A stretch of DNA of 64,000 bases. Source: Diphasiastrum complanatum. Lineage: Eukaryota; Streptophyta; Lycopodiopsida; Lycopodiales; Lycopodiaceae. Positions 46,428-58,728 of this stretch are shown here, piece after piece. The number at the start of each line of letters is the position of its first letter. The first letter of the stretch is position 1. A program made the position numbers and the translations under genes. Location: contig CM055094.1 of NCBI GenBank assembly GCA_029204225.1, forward strand, positions 31,615,427 to 31,679,426. The letters are read 5' to 3'. A model generated the notes under the pieces. That model was not told the origin of the DNA and did no database searches. It worked only from the letters and a program-made list of their open reading frames with translations.

Positions 46428-49400
46428 ATGGGATCAGTGGGAGCCTACCTTCTAGAAGCTAGTGAGAGGTTAAATTCTACCAATTATGCTATTTGTAAAG
46501 TGAGGATGGAGTCACTAATGGTTCTCCAGGATCTTTATGAGTTTCTAATAGATGATGAAGATGAACCTCTAGGTGCACAAGAATCAGTGAGATACAAGAA
46601 GAGGTCTAGGCTTGCACTGCACTGTATTAAGATGAATGTAAGCAATGATCTTTTAAGGGAAGTATCATCATGTAAGAGTGCTAAAGAGGCTTGGGAATCT
46701 TTAAAATCTATCTATGAGTCTAGTAACACTTCGAGGGTTCTCATGCTTAGGAATCAGATTCTACAAAGCATGAAGAGGAGTGATGAGAATGCACAAGATT
46801 ATGTGCTAAGAATCAAGTCTCTTAATAGGGAGTTAGCTTCCATTGGAGAGAAGATTCAAGATAGTGAGCTTGTTCAGATTGTCCTAAATGGTCTAGGGAG
46901 TGGCTTTACAAATTTGGTCCAAAGCTTTGCAATCCAAGACACTTTGCCTACTATAGAAAAGCTACACAGTGTATTAGTAGCTGAAGAGTGTAGGATGTTG
47001 CATACCAATGCAAGAATGAATGCTATTTCTCTGCAGGATGGTGATGAGAAAGCTAATTTCTCATTCAAAAGCAAGAAGAAGCACTTCAAGGAGACCAAGG
47101 AGGAGGATGAGGCTTCAAGCTCAAAGGGCAAGATCAAAGACAAGTCCAAGTACAAATGTTTTTTCTGTGGAAAGAAAGGACATTTTGCATCAGAATGTCT
47201 CAAGAAGAAGAAGGCACAAGAGGGCAAACAAAGCAACATTGCACATCAGGAGGAAGAGGAGGATGAAGAGTCATCCTTGATGGTTTCCAACAAACCACCA
47301 TCATCCAAGAGCAACACCAATGATTCTTGGTGGATTGATAGTGGGGCAAGTTCCCACATGACATATCAAAAGGACATATTCTCCACCTTACTTTCTTACA
47401 ATGACTTACATAGATCGATCTATACTGCAAGTAGTCAAGAATGTAAGATAAGTGGAATAGGAACAATTCCCTTGTATGTGGGATCATCCAAAAAGATGAA
47501 TCTAGATAATGTTCTTTATGTTCCTAAGTTAACCAAGAATTTGCTTAGTGTTGGCTAGTTAATGGATAATGGCCTAGATGTACAATTTAAGCATGGAGTT
47601 TGTTCCATCCTTAGAAATGATGAATGTATAGCCAAAGGCTTTAAGCAAGGTAGATTGTTTAAGCTTGATGCTAATATTGCAGTGGAGAGTGTTAACTTGG
47701 CAAAGGTGGAGCTATCAAAGGTGGAACTGTGGCACAAAAGGTTGGGCCACCCCAACTACAAAGCCATGGAATCTATGGCTACAAAGGAGCTTGCAGTTGG
47801 ACTCCCCAAGCATTTGTCAAAGTGTGGGAAGAGATGTGAAGCATGCAGCCTCTCAAAGGCTCACAAGCTACCCTTCTCAAGATCTACATCAAGATCAAAC
47901 TCTCCTTTTGAACTCATCCATTCGGATGTTCATAGTTTTTCACATGAGTCTAATGGTGGTGCCAAGTACTATGTAATCTTCATTGATGACTATTCTAGAT
48001 TTTGTTGGATGTACCTCTTGTCTAGCAAATCAATGGTGTTTGATTCTTTTGTAAAGTTCAAGACTCTGGTAGAAAATCAACTTAGTACCAAGATTAAGGT
48101 ATTAAGGAGTGATAATGGAGGTGAATATATCTCCAATAAGTTGATTGACTTTTGTATTTCTAGTGGCATAAAGAGGGAGTTGTCATGTCCATACACCCCT
48201 CAACAAAATGGAGTGAGTGAGAGAAGAAATAGATCTCTTTGTGAGTGTGCTAAGGCCTTAAGGCTAGATGCTTCTCTATCCAAACCATTTTGGGGTGAAG
48301 CAATAACTTGTGCTAACTATTTGTGCAATAGATTGCCAAACCAAGCCATTGGAGGAATCACACCATTTGAAGCTCTATTTGGAGAGAAGCCCAATCTCAA
48401 AGATCTCAAAGTTTATGGATCCACTTGCAATGTACACCAATCCTTGGATAAAAGAAAGAAGGATGATGCAACATCCATCAAAGGCATCTTTGTGGGATAT
48501 GGTGAGAATAGCAAAGGTTATAGAGTCTTCAATCCCATCACTAGCAAGGTGATAATGAGTAGGGATGTTAATTTTTTATGAAGGACATGCTTGTGATTTG
48601 GATGATAATGCTACTAATCATCTTGATGCCAAGGATCATGCTAGGATGGAGGAGGAGCTTCCAAGTGAAGAAGAACTTGAGGATCCACCTCAAGATGCAA
48701 GAACTCCAAGAACTCCAAGAACTTCAAGAAGATCTACAAGGGCAAGATCCGAACCATTGAGGCTCACCTATGATGGTCAAGGTGATCAAAGGGAAGGCTC
48801 ATCATCTTTCACATCTTACACCTTTCTTACTTCAATGTTAGATGAGCCAACATGCTATGAAGATGCTTGTAAGTCTAAAAGTTGGATGGATGCTATGCAA
48901 GTAGAGTATGATGCTCTTATTGAGAATCATACTTGGGATCTTGTGGATCTTCCTCAAGGGAAGAAACCTCTTGATTGCAAGTGGGTGTTCAGATTGAAGT
49001 ATAATCAAGATGGATCAATAAGCAAGCATAAAGCTAGGCTTGTTGCCAAAGGTTTTTTACAAACCAAAGGCATTGACTATGATGAGACTTTTGCTCCTGT
49101 GGCTAAGCTTGTTACTATCAGGTTGATCATTAGTCTTGCTACAACCTTCAATTGGGAGCTATTCCAACTTGACTTTACAAATGCATTCCTCAATGGTTAT
49201 TTGGAGGAAGAGATCTACATGAGGCAACCCGAGGGCTTCATCAAGGCAAAGCATGAAGGAAAGGTGTGTTTTTTGAAGAAGAGCCTTTATGGGCTCAAGC
49301 AAGCACCTAGAGTATGGTACTCTAGGCTAAACTCTTTTCTCATTTCCATCAATTTTGTAATGAGTGCCTATGATCCATCATTGTATATAAGTTTTCATGA

Positions 49401-50442
49401 TGGCATGATCATTATTCTTGTTTTATATGTAGATGACATTATCTTGAGTGGTAATGATCTAGATGGAATTAGAGATGTAAAAATTGCTTTAGCAAAAGAG
49501 TTTAAGATGGTAGATCTCGGCCTATTGAGCTTCATTCTTGGAATAGAGGTTATTAAAGGATGTGATTTTAGCTTCATTTGTCAATCTAAATACGCTACAT
49601 CCATCCTAGATAGATTTGGAATGAAGAATTGTAAAGGCATTGAGACACCAATGGAGCAACATGTAAAAGCATCTATTGGTTGTGATGAAGCATCCTTTGA
49701 GGACATCACATTATATAGAAAGCTTATTGGCTTCTTGATCTATTTAACTATAACTAGACCTGATCTTAGTTATAGTGTTGGAAAGTTAAGCCAATTCATG
49801 CAAAGTCCTCTAGTTTCACATTGGAAGATGGCCAAAAGAGTTCTTAGATACATTTCATTCACTAAGAATTTTGGTATTTTGTATAGAGGAACTAATCTTG
49901 GCTTAAGAGCCTATAGTGACTCGGATTTTGCAGGTGATAAAGTGGATAGAAGATCAACAGGTGCCTTTGCCACCTTTCTATGTGATGGAGTAGTATCATG
50001 GCTTTCCAAAAAGCAAGATACCATCTCCCTATCTTCCACAGAATCCGAATACAAGGCCTTGACATCAACATGCAAGGAGGTCTTGTGGCTCAAAAGGCTA
50101 TTGGTGGAGCTTCATGTCATGGAGGAGGAGATCCCTATCATCTATTGTGACAACCAATCAGCCCAATCACTTGCAACTAATCCTACATTCCATGCAAGGA
50201 GCAAACACATCGAAATTGCTCATCATCTCGTGAGGGAAAAAGTGCAAGCTAAAGAGATCAAGCTCCAACACGTGCCATCATCAAGTTGCTTGGCTGATTT
50301 GTTTACTAAACCTTTACCTAAAGATTCATTTGTCAAGCTTAGATCTTCAATTGGAGTTATTGATAAAAGCATTGTGATCTCCAAGGCTAGATTTGAGGTG
50401 GAGTGTGAAAAATTGCCTACATTGGCAAATCTAGCCATGTAG
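46428..50442 (+). pseudogene. Copia-6 gag-pol polyprotein (one stop, one frameshift)
   Basis: Start ATG 46428 (MGSVGAYLLEASERLNSTNY). Gag capsid (UBN2 type) to about residue 230; zinc knuckle CFFCGKKGHFASEC at 47157-47198; protease WWIDSGASSHMT at 47328-47363; integrase zinc region (HKRLGHPNYK ... CEACSLSKAHK) and core (LIHSDVHSF, VLRSDNGGEY, QQNGVSERRN); RT with [30 protein letters not shown] and YVDD at 49426-49437; RNase H with YSDSDFAGD, STESEYKA and DNQSAQSLA. An in-frame TAG (47556-47558) interrupts SVG-LMDNGLDV, where Copia-4 has Gln. A run of six T (48572-48577) shifts the frame by +1 in the integrase C-terminal region. Otherwise it is open for about 1337 codons, the normal length for copia. 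The last 13 codons lie inside the 3' LTR. The host relatives are Copia-4 and Copia-7. Confidence 0.95.
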
Positions 50443-51094
50443 AATATTGTACATTTTGTCAATATTGTTTGTTGGTTACTTGAATGGCCAAAGTGCCACT
50501 TGTACATACACACCTAAAGTAGGTTACCACGAGTCAAGAGGAGTGGTTGTGTCTATTTGGTAGTGATTCCTACTTTGTAGGATCTAGACCATGATTTATG
50601 ATGAGATTTGTACCTACCATGCACCTACCAAGCATGACTCTTGGATCTAGGCTAGGGTTTTCACATTAGGGCAAGAAAGTGGAGTCTACTTCCTTATTAC
50701 ATGCTGTATTTTCACCTAACTTTGCAAAGGAAGTGTGTTTTACTATGTATTTCCATTCTCCATAGTGAGAAGATAGAAACTTTTTGGAGCCTCAAGGAGA
50801 AACTCGAGTTTCCTCTCATTGTATGGTGATTACTCTATTTTTCCAATGAAACCCAGCTTTGGCACTTTGTAAACACTGTCTACAGGCCGTACTACAGCCT
50901 TATTTCCACACGTGTGGAGTTGGATTAGACTATTTGATCAATGCTTTGATTGTCTCTACTTGTTTCCTATCAAGCTGCTAAACTAGATCTTGTTTTCTGA
51001 TGACTAGTTTTTGATAGATTGTTTAACAAGCATACAATCACCTTGTGGATCATTCAAAGATCCATTTATGGTCCTTAGTACTGTACTTTTCACA
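50404..51094 (+). repeat. Copia-6 3' LTR
   Basis: Nearly identical to the 5' LTR. It overlaps the last codons of gag-pol. Confidence 0.97.
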
Positions 51095-51856
51095 GTAAGG
51101 ATCAGCACATTCTTCTTTGCTTAAGTTTGCTTGACTTCCTTGTGCAACTCTCCTCTTGAAGCATTCAGTTGAAAAGTGCCCTTTATTTCCACAAAGAATG
51201 CATTTTAGCTTGGACTTGTCTTTCTTGCCTTTTGTCTTTAAGGTTGTTGCTTGATCTTCCTCATTAGAATCCTTGTTTGATTCTTGTTTTTTCCTTTTCT
51301 TGAGAAATTGGCTTTCTCATCTCCATCATGCAAGGACAAGGAACTCATTCTATGCTTGACATGTTAAATTCTACATTCCCTAGCCACACGCACACTATGG
51401 AGCTTGTCTATGGAAGGTAGGCTAACTTGAATGGAAGTACTCATCGCCAAGTCCAATTAGGATCACATGAATCTTATCTCCTATTGAATCAAGTTCCTTC
51501 CTAAGAGATTTGATTCTAAGCACATACTCTTGTGCACTCTCATCACTTCTTCTCACTTCTCCTCATGCTTTGCAAGACTTGATTTCTTAGCATAAGCACT
51601 CTTGAAGTGTTGTTGGATTCATAAATAGCTTTTAGTGAATGCAAAGTTTCCTTGGCTGAAGTACAAGTGGAAACTTCCTTGAGAAGGTCATTACTAACAT
51701 TCATTTGCACACCTAGAGGTTCATCCTCTTCAATCTATAGGACAAGATCAAAGAGGTCTTGAAGCACAACGATGTCTTGATCACTTTCCAAATGGAGTAA
51801 TTTGTAGAGTTTAACCTCTCACTAGCTTCTAAGAGAAATGCACCTATTGATCCCAT
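51095..51856 (-). pseudogene. Copia-7 gag
   Basis: Start at 51856 on the minus strand (MGSIGAFLLEASERLNSTNY), the same gag type as Copia-6 and Copia-4. Zinc knuckle CILCGNKGHFSTEC at 51161-51202. Several frameshifts and small deletions lie between. It is interrupted by Copia-6 after the knuckle and resumes at 45105. No protease, integrase or RT of this element remains in the window. Confidence 0.88.
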
Positions 51857-51986
51857 CTTTTCTAATGACTTGTACAATCAATGTACCTCTTGGCCCTCAC
51901 TAGGATCTCTACAAAACATAACTCACACTTGATGGAGAGAATTTGATTCTAGAAGTTCACAAAGTCTTCACTTGATTTGTATGACT

Positions 51987-52363
51987 CATTAGAGGAGTTC
52001 TAAATCCAAAAAAGACCCTTTGTAAAGATTTTTTTTTTTATTTTTTCTCAATTTTTTCTACACATGGACTCATCAAAACACTCAAATTTGAAATCTACGT
52101 AACATAACTTTTTGAGTCCACATTTTGATTCCACACTAAAAATGGCATAAATTTTTAGTGGTAAGTCCGAAATTAGCGAAGTTTGGTGCATTGGAAAGCG
52201 CTCGACAAGGGCTTTAAATTGTATGTTAGATGATATACTTTTGAGCTACGATTAAAAAGTTATGGCAAGTCAAAAGTATTAGTGTTATAATATTTTAGTA
52301 ATATAAACTACATCTTCCACGAATTCTTAAAGGGTCTTTTTGGAGCTCAAAACTCCCCTAATG
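51987..52363. mobile_element. 377-bp fold-back/MITE-like insertion
   Basis: The ends form an imperfect inverted repeat of about 40 bases: CATTAGAGGAGTT..TCCAAAAAAGACCCTTT on the left, and on the opposite strand from the right CATTAGGGGAGTT..CTCCAAAAAGACCCTTT. A second inverted pair lies inside (CATAACTTTTT at 52103 and its complement at 52254). No ORF. It sits in the Copia-7 leader between primer-binding site and gag. A target duplication could not be identified. Confidence 0.65.
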
Positions 52364-52902
52364 GAAAATAGACTTCTAGCCTTCCAAAAGACTTCTAGTC
52401 TTGGCCCTCTCACCCTCTCACTAAGATTGAATGGAAGTATGATGAGTTAAGTTCAAATTTTAATGAAATCAAATCAAAAGTTCAATTATTTTGGCAAAAC
52501 AATGATTCTTTTACACCTTTTCTTCTTGATGATCTAACAAGACTTGAAAATTCACTTTTTAGAATTTGTTCTAAGCTCTCATTAATTGGATCCTATAACT
52601 CAAAGTCAAATCTCAATAATGGCATTTGATCTTTGATGCTTCCACTTTGATTTGCATAAAAAATCTGAGTCAAGATGATTTGTAAAGAAATTATGAGGAT
52701 ACTGTTAATAATGGAGCTTTAAATGTAGGTACAACTGCTCCCCACATGTGTGAAAAGTACAACTACAGTCCACTATCAACAGACTACCTCTATCTTTGAA
52801 TCTATCACTTAGTTTAGGCTCACCCTCTCAAAACTTATTCTTTAGCGTCATACTTGCTAAATTTGGATTGAGTTTTGATCAACAATTAAACTCCTATACT
52901 TG

Positions 52903-52914
52903 GCTTTGATACCA
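52903..52914 (-). promoter_or_regulatory. Copia-7 primer-binding site
   Basis: Minus strand TGGTATCAAAGC, one mismatch from the standard, touching the LTR at 52915. Confidence 0.88.
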
Positions 52915-53545
52915 TGTTGTGCTACAAAAGATCCTCATGAGTGATTGGATACTTGGCTAATGAATCTATTGCAAAAATTAGCACTCAAATCTTGATCTGG
53001 ATTGGAAATTTTGATCTTAGACTAATCAAGCAAGAACGATCTATTTCTTATCAAAACACTATTGAACGACCTCACACATGCAAATTAGTCTGTAGTATGG
53101 CCGAATAATAGAGAATCAACTTAACTCATATCAAAAAATCTCACCACAAATGGTGTAAAAACTCAAAATTGTCAAGTGCTCCAAAATTAAGATCTCTCTC
53201 TCATTGATTGAATGATTTGCAGGTACAAGAAGGATCCTATCCTTGGCTAGCTAAGCAGGCACAACACGTGTTCAAGTACCAAAAACTAATTATGTTGATC
53301 TACTCAAGTCAATTTGACCTAACCATTAGGTATACCATGTATGGTAGTTATATCAACACCAACTTCCTCGATTTTTGGAGGTAGCTGCTAAATTTTAGAA
53401 ATGACCAAACTTCCTATCTAAATCCTTTGATTACCTAACTACCCTAGCCTATTCCTCACACACATGAACATGCTCACACACATGTGGATTACAAAATGTA
53501 CAATAAACTATATGTTTATCAAGCCAATATTTGCCAATTTTCACA
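52915..53545 (-). repeat. Copia-7 5' LTR
   Basis: On the plus strand it runs from TGTTGTGCTACAAAAGATCC to CCAATTTTCACA. It resembles the Copia-4 LTR in layout and has CACACATG/ACACGTG motifs near 53094, 53272 and 53475. Confidence 0.82.
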
Positions 53546-53819
53546 AGAGATAGACAATCATCTCATATCATTGAATGGAGTGGGGACCATCATAGGAGCC
53601 CAAGTCCAGGAGATTTGAGCCAGTCAAGCTAGGTACATCCTTTTGGGATGAGGCACAGGAGGCTATGATCTTATGATCTATAGTGGCATGCAAAATACAA
53701 GTCAGATTGATGTTGTGAGCACAAGACAATTGTGGGCGAGACCACATGCTCAGAAAGCTAACTCTACTCTTTAAAAGCCATGAGTTTATTTCTGACAATC
53801 AGTCTGAAAGGAAGAAATC

Positions 53820-54334
53820 AATGCATGAAAGCATCTACAATATTTGTCTCTAATGGAATATGGTTTTATTAAAATTGTTATCTCTATATACAATCTACAA
53901 TTGTGCAGATGTATGTACAAGAAGATAATATAGTTGTTCTGCCATCTGGAGTAGATTGTGGCTACTGTTGTCATTGTCAAAGTAGTTGCACAGTATAGGA
54001 AGTGGGTGTGAGAAGGCTTCGACTATTCGGAGTCGAGTGTGTCACTGCTGATAGTTGATGAGGTAGATGAAGTCGACTAATCTTGATGGTTTGACGATAG
54101 TTTGTTTGGTTAAGTCGACAAGGCGAATGAGTCGGACTTCCTTGACAAGTTGGCCTTCTTGGAAAAATTGACCAAGTTGGGCTTCTTTCCTCGACAAGTC
54201 GGTTGCCAATCTAATGCATGTCTTTAGTAATAGAATATTTCTGCAGACTGTGCAACAATGCATGTAAAACTGCAGCAATATGAATGGAACTAGATTAGCA
54301 TGTGATTTAGGAGAGTAGAGGAATAAATCCAACA
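53820..54334 (-). repeat. Diverged LTR remnant of the Copia-3/Copia-5 LTR group
   Basis: The right end (GTGATTTAGGAGAGTAGAGG ... AAATCCAACA, 54334) matches the outer end of the solo LTR at 25373-26449. The middle is only loosely similar. The left edge is not determined. Confidence 0.55.
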
Positions 54335-54350
54335 AGAACTAGTGAAGCAT

Positions 54351-55130
54351 GTGAAAAAAATAGATCCAATAATCACATGAATGGATCCATGATCTTTGGC
54401 TAAATTGGGTGCACATCACACAACATCCACAATGTAGAAAATCTTCATTCTAGCATCCTAGTTTACGTAAAATCATAAAAAATACACATTGAATGATAAA
54501 ATCCAATTTCCTAATGTCCATGTCTATACTACAACAATTGCACAATAGTCCTCACACGTGTGAAATCATTCCATAAAAGTTTAGATGCATTCTACACACT
54601 ACAATCACCAATATCAAGAGAGAAGAGATAGAAGAAGATAAGAAGATAGAAGAAGAAAGCTCTCAAAAGATAATGAGAACATTTGATAAGCTTCTCCATG
54701 TAGGTATAGCTATTTATATCACTAAATATGATGCTTAATGTCATTCCTTGCTCTTCTAGATCTTTGCCTAGCTACTACTCTTGGGTGCTCCATGGAGCCT
54801 TCACTAGCTACTTTTGGGAGGTCTCTCTTTCATTGACGTTGTCTTAATTGTCTTAGTATAATCATAGACTTCTTTGCCATCTTTTTCGTGTTCCTTTTCT
54901 AGTATATTTCAAAATAGGCACTCAAAGTAGTCTAACTTCATTATTTTTCAAGAAAAATGTAAACAAATTTGAGATTAGGAAATTTGGAACATACATAAAA
55001 AAATCAAGTTCATTTTTCCAAAAATAAAATTGATGATTTTCTGACACAGTCATTTTTCCAGAATTTAACAAAATTGTTCTTATTTTAGCTTTTGTGTATG
55101 CCACATCAATGCATGCATGGCCTTATTTGA
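54351..55130 (-). repeat. Probable LTR remnant of the CACRTGTG group
   Basis: It starts TGTGAAAAAAATAGATCC, similar to the outer edge of the LTRs at 27743 and 62329. It contains CTCACACGTGTGAAATC near 54552 and TATA-like ATTTATATCAC near 54712. The right limit is uncertain. Confidence 0.4.
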
Positions 55131-55235
55131 GAGATTGAGCTAGTTTTGATGTTGATGCTTTGTAATCCAATTCTATATTGGTATTATTATCTTTGTGAGT
55201 GATTCTCAACCAGATTTGATGTTGGATACATTTTA

Positions 55236-55247
55236 GTGTGGGGGAGA
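55236..55247 (+). other. Polypurine tract of a lost copia element
   Basis: GTGTGGGGGAGA followed by a TG start, typical of the 3' end of a plant copia interior. No RNase H remains before it. Confidence 0.4.
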
Positions 55248-55635
55248 TTGATCAAAATCATACAAATGCCAACTTTGGTAACTTAGGCCAAACATGACAA
55301 ATATGGTGAAATTTAACTTTTAGCTATTGTCTCACATTTGGATAAAGCTTCGAGAAGAGTCCCAAATATAGTCAAGGCATTGTAGCTAGTGGTGATTTTT
55401 TCATACTTCTAGATGAGATTTAAACCATTTATTACATCTATGGTCAAGACTGTTGGAGGGAGAATATGATGATTCGGATGTTGTCCTACATTCACTAAAC
55501 CTAATTGATATTATTTGGACTTAAATTATTATAATAGATACATGTACATATAAAGGTAGGCTTGAAATACTCTTTTGAAGACTTGTTAGTCTAATAATCA
55601 AGGGTGTTGACTTTGAGGAGCCAAATTAATCAAAG

Positions 55636-55740
55636 CTACAACCAAGATGATGAAAGTATTCACACTTTAAGATACATTTTGAGAGTTAAATCTCTTATTA
55701 ATGAACTTGCTTATATAGGTGATCTTATTGAATATGCAGG
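55636..55740 (+). pseudogene. Small copia gag remnant
   Basis: One frame reads YNQDDESIHTLRYILRVK and SLINELAYIGDLIEYAG, matching the gag helix AQDYVLRIKSLNRELASIG of Copia-6. It is cut off by a run of 15 T at 55743. Confidence 0.7.
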
Positions 55741-55742
55741 AC

Positions 55743-56167
55743 TTTTTTTTTTTTTTTGTGATCATCAAACTTAAGGTATAAAATAGGATCATATTCACTT
55801 TGAGAGAAACCAAGCGAAATAAGATAATGATGTAGTCTTGAATTCCAAGACCTAGAAGCTTGCTTCAAGCCATAGATGCTCCTTTGTAGGTGACAAACCT
55901 TGTCCTCCAACCCAAGCTTGATGAATCCTTGGGGCTGCTCCATGAAGATGTCTTCTTCCAAGGATCCATTAACAAATGCATTTGACACATCCATTTGACA
56001 AAGCCTCCATCCAAAATGAGAGGCAAGAGCAAAAAATCAATCTTATTGTGACCATCTTGGCCACGGGTGCAAAAGTCTCGACATAATCTATGCCCTTCTC
56101 TTGGGCATATCCCTTGGAAATCAGCCTTGCCTTGTGCTTGCTTGGTAAGTGTTACATCTATATTCAT
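55743..56167 (-). pseudogene. Copia RT fragment ending in an A run
   Basis: Minus strand, from 56167: frameshifted [19 protein letters not shown]-type sequence, then [40 protein letters not shown] and SQSEYDPILYLKF, breaking into 15 A (plus-strand T, 55743-55757). YVDD is not reached. It is on the opposite strand to the gag remnant next to it. Confidence 0.82.
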
Positions 56168-56169
56168 TG

Positions 56170-56625
56170 TTCAGTATGAGGGATTCGAAATAGTCTTTGA
56201 TAAGGATATCTGGCACTCCAGTGTACAAGTCTATTAGTTACACCACATCATTCAAGACTAGGCCAGTAATGTAATTAATAATCTTGTGAGGGCCCAGGTG
56301 CTCTAATTGGACCTAAGGAGCTAGTGCATGGTGATTGACTGCTTCTGTTACAAGAATAGGAGGTCAGATGCTATTGGGAAGGACTAGGAGATCCTAGAGG
56401 GAATAGTCCTTAGGTTTTGGGGACTATATCTCTTCTAAGAACTCACCCACCTCCATAACTAGTTAGTTGCCAAGATCCTCTCCTCTCCTCTCTTGCATTT
56501 AGTCATTGTGGCTCGAGGGTGAAGTGGTCAGGGATTTGATCATCTGTTTCATGTTGGTTGGGTGGTTTAACTCCATATATATCTTTTTGGCTGCATGCAA
56601 CGAGATCTAGGAAAATTTTCACTTG
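56170..56625. other. No gene recognised
   Basis: No convincing protein on either strand. Confidence 0.3.
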
Positions 56626-56629
56626 GCGA

Positions 56630-57345
56630 TCATTATAGTAAGAACCTCTTCATATTATAGTCTTTATGTTTTGTCTCATGGTGAAAATATCACTTTGGTG
56701 GTATTTTATGTGGATGACCTAATCATCATAGAGAATTCGTGTCGAATTAGTGGAATTAACCAAGGAAGGTCTATGTAGTAAATTTGAGATGACTAATCTC
56801 AATATTATGAGCTTTTGTTTTGTATAGTTGTATTGTTGTTGAGTCACGAAAATATCTTACTCAAAAGAAAAATGTTGATTTGCTTTTGAAGCACTTTGTA
56901 TAATGGATTGCAAACTTGTTTTATAGTAGATCATTGGAAAGCTGCAAAACACATCTTACATTATGTCAAACTGTACTTTGGACTAGCTCAATATAGACAC
57001 TTATAAGCCTGCTTTTCTCGGTTGTATATTGAATGGGGAGGAAGTATAGATCACATGAGAATGGATAAGAAATATGTCTTTCATTTTGTCAATGGTTGTT
57101 ATTCCTAGTCTAGTAAGAAACAACAAACTATTGCACTTCCACCATTGATCATGAAGAAGAGTATTTATGTTCAGCTATGCAAGAAGCTACATCAATATGC
57201 CATATTTTTTTTTAAATCGATTCATCTCAAGAGAAGGCTACTACCATATTGTGTGATAGTTCTAGCGACATTCCACTATAAACAACGGCCTTTCTTCTCA
57301 AGGGAATATTCAATAATTTTTAACTTTAAGAGAGTAGAAAGACTT
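56630..57345 (+). pseudogene. Badly decayed copia RT-RNase H
   Basis: Recognisable islands: VVFYVDDLIII (near 56698), DHWKAAKHILHYVK (near 56930), and GGSIDHMR ... YVFHFVNGCYS ... SSKKQQTIAL (57037-57139), in the right order for the RT end and RNase H, in several frames. Confidence 0.7.
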
Positions 57346-57349
57346 TGAT

Positions 57350-57955
57350 TTTAAAGTGATGATCTTGGAGGTACAACATTTATCACATTAGAAAAATGGA
57401 GCAGCTTGCTAATTAGGTTTTTCTTGAGCCTAGTGAATAGGGTGGCAAGTTTTATCATGATAAAGAAGTCTTTTGATTTGAAATAGCCTTCATAAAAGAG
57501 CACATAAATCAAGCTAGGGTCAAGGTTAAGAACCAAAAAAATAGTAATGGCAATAAAATAGTTCAGTGTAGTGTTGAGTGATTGGGTAAAGATGAGATGT
57601 GGGAATTCTTCCCGAAGCTCCTGCATCATTTTGAAGCTATTTCATGTTGTTGGTTATACGACTTCCTTTTCATGTTGTGGCTTGTATGTTGACATATGGA
57701 GCTACTATTCAACATATTCTTCAATGTGACCTCAACATATTCATAAAATGAAGAGGAAAATTCTTGTTATTTGACAGTTGGTCGATTTGCATCCTCATAG
57801 TGAAGAGTTAGATTTTTTCATTAGATGTATGCCATTGTGCCCTTGCCTTAGATTTTTCAAGCATACTGTTCTTTGATCAATCTTGTGCAATCACAACACC
57901 TCAGTAAGATTCTGTAGGGTGTGGGGTGAAGTTCGCACGTGCTAAAAACTTCACA
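57350..57955 (+). repeat. Copia-8 5' LTR (only the right edge sure)
   Basis: It ends AAAACTTCACA at 57955, touching a primer-binding site. The left edge was not found, and some of this interval may be older sequence. Confidence 0.5.
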
Positions 57956-57967
57956 TGGTATCAGAAC
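57956..57967 (+). promoter_or_regulatory. Copia-8 primer-binding site
   Basis: TGGTATCAGAAC, one mismatch from the standard. Confidence 0.85.
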
Positions 57968-58728
57968 TTCTTGCTTTGAAGAGGTGAGGGTGTATACATC
58001 AGATCATTAGTGTTTTGCTTGTAGGAACTCGGATTTTGGAGAGGGATTCAAACTCGATGAGAAACAAGCAATCTGTGGACCATAAGTGGATCAAATCAAG
58101 GCTGATCTGATCCAGCGGAGCTCTGTATGGACAGAGAGCTCACACGTGTGAAATCAGCCCTCATTAATGAGTGCTACTTCTCAAGTAATGATCCAAATTT
58201 GATATTCTATAGCTTGTTGGATAGGTATTCGAGAGTAGAATGTGTTGATCTTGTTTCTAGATCAATTTGATTTGTTTTTAGAAGAGTTTTAGGCAATCAT
58301 AGAGTTTGAGAGGGTACTCAACTCGTGGGATATGCCAAAGTGAGCACACATCTGTCTTTTTCACCATTTTCATCAATTTTCACTGTCAATCAAGTAAAAT
58401 TGGATAGAAGTGAGTATTCTGAGGTCTTAGACTTTTCATTTCACACATATTACTGTGTTTGAGTTGAAAGTAAGTTCCTAGAGAGTTTATCAATACTTTG
58501 AAACTCGTGGGAGAGATAGACTTCTTGCTTGCATGTGCTTCTTCTTTTGTGACTGAAGCAAGATCCAAATTCAAGATAGATTGATTTTCTATATTGAGAA
58601 TTTGTTCTCACATCTGTTGCTAGATTTCATAGGGTGGATCAACATCTGTGTTAGATCATAGATTGAGATAGCAAGCAACATCCTTTCAACTCCATTTTTG
58701 ATCATTACTAGAATTTCTCACCAAAAAG

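Larger units (their letters stand above)
45106..51094 (+). mobile_element. Copia-6: young, nearly intact Ty1/copia element inserted in Copia-7 gag
   Basis: LTRs of 691 bp (45106-45796 and 50404-51094), a perfect primer-binding site, a polypurine tract (GAGGTGGAG, 50395-50403), one gag-pol with two lesions, and the target duplication GTAAG (45101-45105 and 51095-51099). By hand count the LTRs differ at about five positions (about 99.3% identity), the lowest divergence in the window. Confidence 0.97.

Noticed and set aside
48565-48581. Programmed +1 frameshift in Copia-6
   Set aside because: The site is a plain T run in the middle of pol, and the homologous Copia-4 frame is continuous there, so a simple insertion is more likely.
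57351-57629. 92-codon minus-strand hydrophobic open frame
   Set aside because: No recognisable domain, no neighbours on that strand, AT-rich; likely chance.
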